A DNA stretch of 64,000 bases, from NCBI GenBank assembly GCA_022393335.1, contig JAJEKB010020753.1, positions 317,743-381,742 of the forward strand, in the 5' to 3' direction. A program made the position numbers and the translations under genes. Origin of the DNA: Macrotrachela quadricornifera (lineage: Eukaryota > Rotifera > Eurotatoria > Philodinida > Philodinidae). Below are positions 36,136-46,300 of this stretch, in pieces; position 1 is the stretch's first letter; every line of letters begins with the position of its first letter. Below the pieces are notes generated by a model. The model was not told the DNA's origin and searched no databases. It was given only the letters and a program-made list of their open reading frames with translations.

Positions 36136-37288
36136 CACAGTGGGCAACCAGGCGGACATGACCGAAAGTTCTATTTTCCCAAGTTCAAATATCGGAATGA
36201 ATACGTCTATGGTTAGTCTATCTTACCCTAAAACTAGATTTCCAGAAATCGAGCCATACCCCTGGAAAAGTCCAGCGTCAAAAAATTGCTCATAAATCGA
36301 TAATTATACGGAGACCATTCCTTTTTTCAACTTATCAAAACATTTTAAAAAGAAAAACTATCTGAAACGAATGACTGACCCATAAGCTATATTGGATGAA
36401 AAAATGATTTCGATTGAACCAAAAATGAAATAGAAAAAAAGTGATTATTGGGCCAAAAATAGGTCAAAAAATAGGTCATACCGTATTTTATGAACGCTAC
36501 AAAGAGTTTTCATCCGATTGAGCTGAAATTTTCACCAATCATTCTCCAATGTGTGATTTATCATTGATCATAGCGCGATGTTGAATCAGTGAACACAGGC
36601 CGAGCTAGAGGTCTCCCAAAAAACCAGGTTTCTGCCCAGGAATGGCTAGTTTTGAGAAGATGAGAACGTTTTGACGCAAAACTAAGATCATATTCGGAAT
36701 CAGCTCGTCGAGCTGCATCCAACCATATATAATAAAAAGCATTTTTTCGAAAAAAAATTTTTGACCTTCGTGCAAGGAAAGCTAAAAAAGATGAGTCATT
36801 CCGTATTTTTCGAGCATTATAAAGAGTTCTCATTCAACTGAACTCAGTCATTTACTCACTGTGTTCATCTATATTAAATTTTCGTTAACTATATACATCG
36901 TATCGCATCAGAGACCATATACTATGCTAGGAATTCCTAAGAAAACCCTGATTTTTGACCCTAATTCCTTCTTTTGGCTCCCCAAATCTCTTTTTTTATC
37001 CTTAAAATAACATCTTACCGAGAAACCAAGGTGATTTTCGGAATCAGCGTGCCAAACTACGTCGAATGGTGAGTGACACGATGTATTTTCTAATAAAAAC
37101 TTTTTTTCGAAAATTTTGGCAAAGGCACCCCACAGGTGATTTTCACGAAAAATTTTTTTTTTCAGAAAGTGCTTTATTTGCTTAAAGATGATTTTCTAAG
37201 TGATATATAATCACTTCTAAGCAATAAAAATCCGTTTCAGAGCACGAAACTTACATGTCCGCCTGCTATACGAAAGTTGCCCACTGTG
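36136..37288. mobile_element. CACAGTG-ended DNA element with 5-bp duplication (Transib/RAG-like ends), 1153 bp
   Basis: The left end reads CACAGTGGGCAACCAGGCGG; the right end, reversed, reads CACAGTGGGCAACTTTCGTA and then reaches the shared GCAGGCGGACATG block after about 10 extra bases. The 5-bp GC-rich sequence GGGAG flanks both sides (36131-36135 and 37289-37293). Transib elements have CACWATG-type ends and 5-bp GC-rich target duplications, and CACAGTG is also the heptamer of V(D)J recombination signals. The interior holds no transposase; it contains two diverged direct copies of a unit of about 320 bp (about 36475-36790 and 36790-37110). Assignment to Transib rests only on ends and duplication length. 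Confidence 0.75.
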
Positions 37289-37293
37289 GGGAG

Positions 37294-37934
37294 AGCGCAA
37301 TGGTGGAATTAGGGGAAGATTTACTTTGAAATCGCAGATTTTTGAAAAAAAAAGTCGAAATTGAATTTTTGTATAGGAAGATGCACCGAAGCTTTCTCTT
37401 TCCGAATATAGATAGTTTTTTGCAAAACGATCAGATTTTCACGGAGTTGTCGTTAAAAAAACTGGATATCCCTTCTACCATGTTTTACGAAAAATTTTCG
37501 TAATTTTTCGAAACTTTTTCAGTTTCGAAAAAACGGCGTTGACACTTGTGGTAATATGGGAATGTATTCATAAAAACTTAAAATTTTTTTAACCTATTCC
37601 AAAGTATTCCGTTAATCTAATATTAACCAATTGTGCTGCTATTCTTTTTTATAGAAGTTATATATTCTTAAGATAATTATAAAAAAATGAACAATGATTT
37701 GGAAATGACTGATAAAAACTCCAATCAGATATGATAGATGTACAACAATATCAAAATACATTATTCTTTGAGGATTGTTCTTATCACTATACAAGATGAT
37801 CTATTTGATGGTTAATACATATCTGTACTTTATCTGCAGGTTTATTATTGACAGCAAGTATTTGTGATTCTGAAACAATAGATTACAGTATAATTACAAT
37901 TATATGAACACAAATTTTAATAGTTTTGTTTTAT
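37294..37934. other. Intergenic stretch
   Basis: No feature supported. Confidence 0.4.
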
Positions 37935-38822
37935 TTAAATGTTCAACTTCTCTTCGATCCATGAAATTGCATAAGACAATATTTCCTCTTTTCCTATGTC
38001 ATTATGCAATTCGTGAGAATGGTCTGGCCATACTTTAAATGTAGCATCACCTCTCACTCTCTTGCGCACCCATTTCTGAATACCATGAATTGGTGTTGTA
38101 GTATCTGCCTCACCATGTTGAATCAACAAAGGCCATGGTGCATAAACTGTATTCTTTTCCAGGAGAACACCTAATTCCATGAATACAGAAACAGTCGTTG
38201 CTGTCCATCGATCGTGGACAAGTGGATCATTTCGGTAGGCTTCAACAACCTCACCATCGGTACAATATACATTCGTAGAGTTCCCATGAACAGGCAAACG
38301 AAAATGAGGATCTAAATGGGCAAAAGCACGTGAGAGAAAAAGCAATAATGCTGTAGGTCGTCTTTTGAGACACAGTGAAGGTGTACTAAGGATCATGGCC
38401 TGACAAGCAAATAGTTTCGAAGGTCGTAAAACGATATGAGAAGCACAAAGAAGTGATCCAGTTCCATGTGCATAGATCACCAAAGGTACGCCAGGATAAA
38501 GTTCAGTGTGAATGCGATCAATTACACATTCGATGTCATCAAAAAGAGTATCGAGATTTGGTGTATAGCCACGCTCACCCTCGGACAAGCCGTGACCTCG
38601 CAAGTCAAAACCAACAAAGGCAATTTGTCTACCATTATAAAAGTGAGCTACATGCTTGTAACGTTGACAATGTTCGCCTGATCCGTGAACAATCAGTACA
38701 ACAGCACGACAATCACCATTTGTGACTGGCCAATGCCGCCCATGTAGACGAAGTTTATCGCTTGGTGAATAAACAAAAAAAGCAATCCCGTCACGATTAT
38801 CATCGACTTCGTTGTTGAACAT
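37935..38822 (-). CDS. Monoacylglycerol-lipase-like alpha/beta hydrolase lacking the nucleophile serine
   Basis: This intronless 295-aa protein belongs to the MGLL/Hydrolase_4 group. Family blocks are VVLIVHGSGEHCQRYKHVA (oxyanion region), FVGFDLRGHGLSEGERGY, and the acid and base near the end: HGEADTTTP (Asp240) and WPDHSHELHND (His270). The nucleophile elbow, normally GHSMGG, reads AHGTGS here: the catalytic Ser is Gly120. The codon is GGA on the coding strand (bases near 38463), with both flanking strands clear. If the read is right, the protein cannot act as a serine lipase; it may be a binding pseudoenzyme. Overall length is normal. Codon use is less AT-biased than in NF1. Orthology within the MGLL group is uncertain. 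Confidence 0.88.
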   Translation of the reverse strand: MFNNEVDDNRDGIAFFVYSPSDKLRLHGRHWPVTNGDCRAVVLIVHGSGEHCQRYKHVAHFYNGRQIAFVGFDLRGHGLSEGERGYTPNLDTLFDDIECVIDRIHTELYPGVPLVIYAHGTGSLLCASHIVLRPSKLFACQAMILSTPSLCLKRRPTALLLFLSRAFAHLDPHFRLPVHGNSTNVYCTDGEVVEAYRNDPLVHDRWTATTVSVFMELGVLLEKNTVYAPWPLLIQHGEADTTTPIHGIQKWVRKRVRGDATFKVWPDHSHELHNDIGKEEILSYAISWIEEKLNI

Positions 38823-41490
38823 GTTTTCGTTTATTGAGTCTATCTATGAAAAAATATAAAAATGAATATGTTCTTCCCACAGTAAAAATTATAAAATAAT
38901 GTAAACACAAGAGTTACATACACATAAATATAAATAATAAAACATTTTGGTGACCTTTTCAAAAAATATTTTTCAAAGAGATATGATTGATATTGGCAAA
39001 AGGGGGACCGCCTGTTTACATCACGCTCTATCTATTTTGGCGAAATCAGAATATTACTCAATTCATGATTTCATAATTTTTTGTGTTGTGAAAAGGATGA
39101 ATGCTAGATGATATCAAGTTGTTCATCCGAGTGCTTCGTAATTAACTTTTTGAAGAAATAAATGTTGATGCGAATACCAACAATTTTAAAAGTGTGATTC
39201 TATCAAAAAATTTTTTTGGTCATATGAATTGAATTAAAACACTTTAACCAAAGAAATGTAGTTCACTTCATATAGAAAAATAAAACTAACCAAAACCGAG
39301 TCCATAGTTTACCAAATTCTTTTTTGTCTATTTTTCTTATAATAACAGTAAATCGGTCGTAAAAAGTGAATCAAATGCGTTAGCCAAAGCCTTGTAAGTT
39401 TTTGCAGTCTATTTAAAGATGGTACTTGGAGACTTTTTAGGACTATTTAAGGATGATACTTGAAGCGTTTTCAGGACGACCTACAGTTGTTACTTGATGA
39501 TTCTTAAGAGACGGTCCACGACAATATCGAACATTAGTGAATAGCACCATACTCTTAAAAATTTTAATTTTTGTATAGTTTTTCAGTGGAAATGAACGAG
39601 TATTATCAAAAACCTTTAAATCCAAATTTTTAGCTGATTCTAGCTTACCCTTGAAACGTTATGAAGCAAACAACGAATGCGAGTTCACCATGTCTTTTGA
39701 AAAAAAATTCTTCTCATACTAAATTGAGTTAGTCTGTATAAGCATGTACCAAGCCCGGGCATAAACTGAGAACTCCGGGAATAGTTATTGATAAATAACT
39801 CGTTCCTATGACCAGTTTCTTTGGTTTTATTAAGGATCATAATCTCGAAATTGATCATTCCTTTCCATGTTTATCTCTAAACGCTGTTTTATTCTTTGCA
39901 ACAGGAGAAAGAAATTCTCTGGACGTAACCTTAGATCTTCAAGTACTATATTACGACTAGGGATGGCATTTGAGCTTTTCCTACTAGACAAAAAACTAGT
40001 CAATCAGATGGCAGCAAATTGTCACTCGCTTATGTAATTGATAACCGTGGGAGACTCTATGAGGACTTTTGTAGAGCACTTTTAATAATCTCTAAAAGGT
40101 CCAAACAACCCTATGTTTCTTACTTATTTTCATAAAGAAAAAATACCTCGAAAACTGATTGGCTGAAACTCTTTTGTAACTAACTATCTCCGAGATTCTC
40201 GGTACTGAGAATGGCCGAGCCCGGAAAACTCGTACTCGGTGCATGTTTACGTCAGTATTTGGAATTTTCTTCATCCTAACTCGTCGCAACCTTTTCGAGC
40301 CATAGTGCATTTGAAAGAGTAAACTTCGCTCTACAAAACTGTATATATGAACATATAATAAACCTTCATTATAAAGGAATTCTAGGCACGAAATTAGACC
40401 AACCATATGAGGTTTTTCGTGTTTTTTCTCGTTTCTCTTTTTGAGTGCAAGGCTGCATTTCTCTACTAATGTCAACTGTCCCGGAAATTTTTTATGGTTT
40501 TGAATAGAGCAAACAAAGGGTTATCCAATGAGGTCCGCGGGAATTCAATAATATCAAGAGAGAGTCCGCGCGAAACTCCACTTTCTGATGTCAAAATATC
40601 TTAAAAAAGGATTGCTTGGATCATTCAACTTTTTTGAACAAAAGCCACAGTTATATGGTTTTTATGAGCGAATCCATATAAGCCGCGACGTTGAATACAG
40701 GAAATATGCTCAATTGAAAGCGTCCGATTTTACTCAATTTAAGATACGTTATAGAGGAAAGAATCATATGAATATTAGCGTAAGTCGCTTTAAAAAATAT
40801 TGAATCTTCGATTTTCTATAAGCATTTTATGAGAAGTTCTGAAAATAACTATTTCGACCGAGAAGGTCGTGTTTTGGGTGTCAATCTCAGGCTCCATTTC
40901 CAGGAACTCGAAATTCATACCGAATTCTGAGTTTCTAGAAGCAGAAACCTAATAGACAACTCATTTCTGCATGTTTTTCAACACGCTGGAGTCTTTAGGC
41001 ATATTTTTGCTTTCATGTTGAGGTAAGTCACTGTAAGTTCTCGGGTTCTTAGGAACGGGAAGTCGGTCCGGCTTCCCAAGAAGTAAGAACCGTGCTTAAA
41101 TTTATGTTCTTAGCGATTTTTAATAGGCTTTATACTTCTGTTTTGTGTGAGATAGGAAAAAACCACACGAAAAAATGACATAAGTACAGTTGTCAGCGGA
41201 TTCTAGTACCAATCCCTAAAAATCACCCAGTCACCGACACTGGATCTCTAAAAGATTGTGCTGGGTAAACAATTTGATTCTGAGCCGCATAGTCTTATAT
41301 TCAAGAATGATCATTGCTCGAAAAATAAGAATTTGATCCGAAATATTGGGTTTTTAAAGGATTCTGGCAGGTATTTCCACATAACATTCGCTCAATGATT
41401 TATGCTCGGACTCTAGAAGGTTATGTTGGGTGCAAAACTCAATTATGCGTCGAATGATATTATGTTCAACTTGATGGACTAAACGTGTTT
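38823..41490. other. Intergenic region, 2.7 kb, less AT-rich
   Basis: No supported gene; open frames at 40092 (minus) and 40588 have no recognisable domain. Scattered short inverted pairs occur, such as the palindromic GAACGGGAAGTCGG with GGCTTCCC near 41055-41080. It may be old repeat debris. Confidence 0.4.
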
Positions 41491-42553
41491 CTAACGAGGG
41501 AACACAACGAACTGATAAATTGCTTTTTAAATTCTAGTAATACCATTTTATAGAGCTTGTTGAGTTATTAACTAATGTAATAGTCATTTGGGTCGACAGT
41601 CGCACATAAGAATAAATCTCTAATATATTATTTTCAGTGTCTGCGCCGGGCCAAAGTGTAAAGATGATTATGGGTGTGATGCTGGTTAACCTTTGAGTTT
41701 CGATTCTAGCAGAGAGGCACCAGAGGTCCAAACAAGCCTTATTTTAAAGGCCTGTGCGGCCTGTCCACTTTTTCAAACGAATAAAATAAAGATTATACAT
41801 CATAAATCACGTGTTCAGATAGGGCACTAAGGCTACCATACTACCGAAACCTGATCTGCCTGTAATAGGGACAGGCTGCGATTCTCAGGCCAGTATAAGT
41901 GCTAGGCCTAGACAGGCTAATAATTTTCTTACGCGTCTGAATGACGCTGCTCTGAAAATCGTAGTCTGTGCTATGACCGACAGATCATGCTTGGGTAGAA
42001 TAGTAGCCTCAGTACCCTATCTGAATCTCTAGTTTATAGTCAGTCATTATTTTTTCCGATCGAAAAGGCGGACAGGCCTTGACAGGCCACACAGACTTTC
42101 AAAACGAGGCCTGTTTGGACCTCTGAGAGGCACATACACTTGCCATATAATATCACTTTGCATGGTAAGTGTCGGTGTCTCACTGCTAAAATCAAAAATT
42201 AATTGTAGGAAACTTACTATGAAACCTGATGTTGGCTCGAATGATTATTATATCAGTTAATAACTCAGCAAGCTTTACAAATTGATATCATTAAAATTTA
42301 ATAAAAAGCGATCGATCAATTCTAAGCCTTCCCTCGTAAAGTCGTAACTCAAAGGTCAACCAGCACCACACTCCTAGTAACCTTTAACTCGGCATAGACA
42401 TTGAAAAGTATATGTCATATATTAGAGTTTTATTCTTAAATGCGACTGTTGGCCCTAATGACTATTATATTAGTTAATAACTCAACAAGCTCTGCAAATT
42501 GGTATTGCTAGATTTAAAAAACCTTTTATCAGTTCGTTGTGTTTCCTCGTTAG
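41491..42553. mobile_element. Foldback element, interrupted by a hAT insertion
   Basis: The left arm 41491-41712 starts CTAACGAGGGAACACAACGA and is the diverged reverse complement of 42347-42553, which ends CGTTGTGTTTCCTCGTTAG. Shared inner blocks include GAGCTTGTTGAGTTATTAAC and GATGCTGGTTAACCTTTGAG with their complements. A further partial copy of the right arm end lies at about 42235-42346. The 41721-42125 element sits inside the left half. Confidence 0.8.
41721..42125. mobile_element. hAT-like MITE with perfect 8-bp target duplication, 405 bp
   Basis: The ends are CAGAGGTCCAAACAAGCC and GGCCTGTTTGGACCTCTG, inverted over 13 of the first 14 bases or better. AGAGGCAC lies at 41713-41720 and 42126-42133, a perfect 8-bp duplication. 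The interior has repeated GGCCTG/CAGGCC motifs and no transposase. The terminal CAGAGGT is shared with the elements at 17121 and 18974. Confidence 0.9.
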
Positions 42554-43323
42554 ATAATCTTTAAAAATCTTCGAGTACTGTCCTTATATATTCCTCACAA
42601 ATCTCCAGATAATATCTTCAGATAGCCTTCAGAAACCTACAAGTGCCTTGCTACAGTACTTCTCAAATATCTACAGTCGAGATGTCCATGTAATTCAGGA
42701 AGTTGTGGAGAACACAACTTGAAATTTCTCCAACATGTTAGCAAAGCGCGTCTATCGCCTATTTGCACTATATTCAAAAACGGATAAAGTATGGATTTTG
42801 AACTCTAGTTTGGCTCACGCGAATTTTGGTTCACGCCATAGGACCTTCATAAAAATGCTTTCTCATTTTTATTTTGCACAACGATTAACGGTTTCTCGAT
42901 ATTACTCATATTACCTTTAAAAAACTTTCATCAGAAGCACTCTCACACAATACTCAAAAATATACCTGTCATTTTGACTATAAAACTGAAATACCTTTGA
43001 AAGTAATTTATGACTGCAAGCTGTGAAAAGAAGTATATAAATATAGTCATAAATGAATGAAGCGTAACATATAACAAGCAAAATTTTTTTTTCTATTCTG
43101 TTTTTTTTCTTCCTGTTGTGATCCAAGCAATTGCTCATAAAATAAATGTCGCAATCATTGATAAAAAAAAGGAAGTAAACAACCAGTAATTATTTCATGA
43201 AATATACATAACCACTTTTTTTACGCATTATCAATTTGGTTTTTTCCAACCTTTCTATTTTTGTCAAATATATATAATGACAGAAAAATTGCATCACCAT
43301 ACAATCATTATATACAAACGAAA
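42554..43323. other. Upstream region of the ABHD6-like gene
   Basis: No gene supported. An upstream ATG at about 43276 opens a short frame that does not join the main frame, so it would act as an upstream open reading frame if transcribed. Confidence 0.4.
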
Positions 43324-46300
43324 ATGTAAGTAGATAAGTTTAATTTTGTTTTAAACATAACCTTGATGATGTTAGGCAAGCTTGGCTCATACAACTTTAC
43401 TACAGGTAAATGAATAATATCAAGCATTAATATAAATGACGATTATATGAATATAGATTTACTACTTATCAAGCCGGTCTTGTCAAGCACTCTTTACCAG
43501 TCAATCAAGATGAAACCGCTGTGTTCAGTTATAGTGAGAAGGGTTCTAAGACTGATGCACAACCGACGATAGTTTTCATTCATGGACTGTCGTCAAACAA
43601 GGAAACATGGCTTCCAATTGTCAAGGTAAGCTCACAACAGGATTCAAAACGGGCCATTTTATTGTAACTTAATCCGATCCAACTGAGTAATATTCAGATT
43701 TCCGAAAGAAGAAACTTAAGAAAATACTAAAATTTTCACAAACCGCATTTGATGATAGATGCGCGTAACTACGGATATTTCGCAGAAATTTTGAGACCGT
43801 GACGTAAATGAATTACTAAGTAATTCAAAAATTCATATGAAAAAATTAAGCAACATTTTAATACTAAGTTTCATCAATATTTCAATCAATAATCCTATCT
43901 TAATTATTTACAGCTTTCATTCACAGGATACACTGTTCTTCATTAACATCTATTAGTCTTGTAGGATCGCAAAAAACTACTACGGTCTACCAGGGTCCAT
44001 CAGGTCTACAAGGTTCTACAAGAGTCTACCAGAGTCTGCCAGGGTACACCAACAGTCTACAAGGGTCTACCAGAGTCNNNNNNNNNNAGAGTCTGCCAGG
44101 GTACACCAACAGTCTACAAGGGTCTACCAGAGTCGATGCCGTTGATAGGCCCTGGTAGATCCTAGTACACCCTTATAGACCCTATCAAACCCTAATAGAC
44201 CCTAGTAGACCGTGCTAGACCATTGTAGGCCCTATTAAACCCTAGTAGACCGTGCTAGACCTTTGTAAACCCTAACAGATCCTAGTAAACTCTAATAGGC
44301 CCTGATAGACCCTAGCGGACCCTAATAGACCTTGGTAGATCCTAGTAACCTCTGCTAGACCTTTCCTCACCCTCAATAAGAGGCATGTGCTGTGTGTATC
44401 CACCCCAGGCTCCATCCTTTATATTTGCCTCAGTTAGTGAGATATCGTGTATACGTATCTACGCCAGTGTCTGTGTTTTTGCCCGCACCATAGTAGTCCC
44501 TGATAGACTTTGATATTTCATGAATTACAAAGTAATTCATTGTGAGCGGGTTGCTCGATGAGAGAAGATGACTGGTGAGTGAATGATTTATTGCAAAGAA
44601 ATCAGAACTATAAATACTGGGATGAACAAAGAGAAAGATATGACGAAATCCAACAAAGAAAAGATGATGAAATGAAGATGGACAATGAGAAAAGATGGTG
44701 AAATGAAGATGGACAAAGAGATAGATGATGAAATGTAGAACATACATCATCGTATATTCACATATGTTAATAGAACAGATAACAGATGTGAACATATGTG
44801 ACATAAATGAAGAGCAGAAATAAAAGACATATATGAAGAACGAGAGGATGATATATGTAATCCACTAACATTCATATTTTCTGAATTACTATGTAGTTCA
44901 TTTACGTCATTCACTGGGAAATTTTAGTGATTACTATTAAATGAAAAAGAAATTTCCGCACAATTTCCAAAACTTTCATATAATACCGAACCGAATTTCC
45001 TGAAAATTTCGAAAATTGCCTACACGAAAGAAAAGAAATTTATTGGAAACTTCAGTAATTATCAAAAAATTTTTATAAATTCGAAAATTTCACAATACTC
45101 ATACGACAAGATTCATATACAATGAAAGAACGCTACTCCTAAAATATTCAGGAATTTATAGTAATTTCGGAAATTACATGGCATTTATAGTAATTACGAA
45201 AATTTCTATAATATTATAACATGGAAATATTATAATATATTCGAGAATACATCCTGTTCCGCGATGTTGAACATTGTGGAATTAGTTCCATCAATTCCGG
45301 AATTAGTTCCATCAATTCCGGAATTAGTTCCATCAATTCCGGAATTAGTTCCATCAATTCCGGAATTAATTCCACCAATTCCGGAACCGGGCGGAATTCC
45401 TAGGAATTCCGAATTTAGCAATTCCTGATCCGCTCACCGGATCCGGTTGATATATAAAATGGATAAAGGCTATAGTATAGTAACAGAAATACTAATTCCG
45501 GAATCAATTCCACCAATTCCGGAATTGCACGGAATTGCTAGGAATTCCGAATTTAGCGATTCCTGATCCGCTCACCGGATCCGGTTGATATATAAAACGG
45601 ATGAAGGCTATAATATAATAATAGAAATACTAATTCCTGAAATTCTTAGGAATTTCCAGGAATTTCTTCCGATTCCGAAATACCACACTGACATTCCTTC
45701 CCTCCCCACCCTCACTTTGGCTATTGTGCTTGAAGACCAACCTGCAAAATGAGCAAGCAACTCTCGAACAGAATTCCTAGGAATTCCGGAATTAGTATTT
45801 CTATTACTATATTATAGTCTTCATCCGTTCCACATATGAACCGGATCCGGAACCGCTAAATCCGGAATTCCCAGAAATTCCGTTCAATTCCGGAATTAGC
45901 AGTTCTATTACTATATTATAGCCTTCATCCATTTTATATATGAACCGGATCCGAAATTTCTACGAATTCCGTCCAATTCCGGAATTGGTGGAATTGAGTC
46001 TGGAATGGGTGGAACTGATTCCGGGAGCGGAACTAATTCCGCAATGTTCAACGTTGCGGAATAGGATGACTGCTCATATATTCACAGATTTAAAAAATCC
46101 TGCCTCTAAAAACTTAAGGAATTTTTAGCGATCTCAGTAATTACAGAAATTTCTATAATTTCGTTACTCTTATTATATAGATATAATATGATAGATTTAA
46201 AGACCCTATTCGTAAAAATAGAAGAATTTTTGGCAATTTCGGAAATTTCCATAATTTCTTTATTCTTCTGATGCACCTATGAAAAACAATCAGATACTTA

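Noticed and set aside
36101..36833. Open frames in the CACAGTG element (36101 +, 36561 -), possible transposase
   Set aside because: Short, no catalytic motif, and they cross the internal tandem unit; the element looks non-autonomous.
39745..40250. A possible inverted-repeat element with ATGYACCRAG ends
   Set aside because: Pairing is limited to about 10-15 bases and breaks quickly; not enough to call.
40092..40803. Possible genes at 40092 (-) and 40588 (+)
   Set aside because: No recognisable family, no compatible splice sites, codon use not gene-like.
44000..44360. Interstitial telomere repeat suggested by many CCCTA words
   Set aside because: Units are irregular 11-12-mers (TAGACCCTA with variants), not a short clean telomeric repeat.
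44430..44804. 124-codon minus-strand open frame in the ABHD6 intron
   Set aside because: His/Phe/Ser-rich translation of short GATGAAATG-type repeats inside a repeat element; no domain.
45230..45421. Open frame with repeated GTNSGID residues
   Set aside because: It is only the translation of the 21-bp minisatellite.
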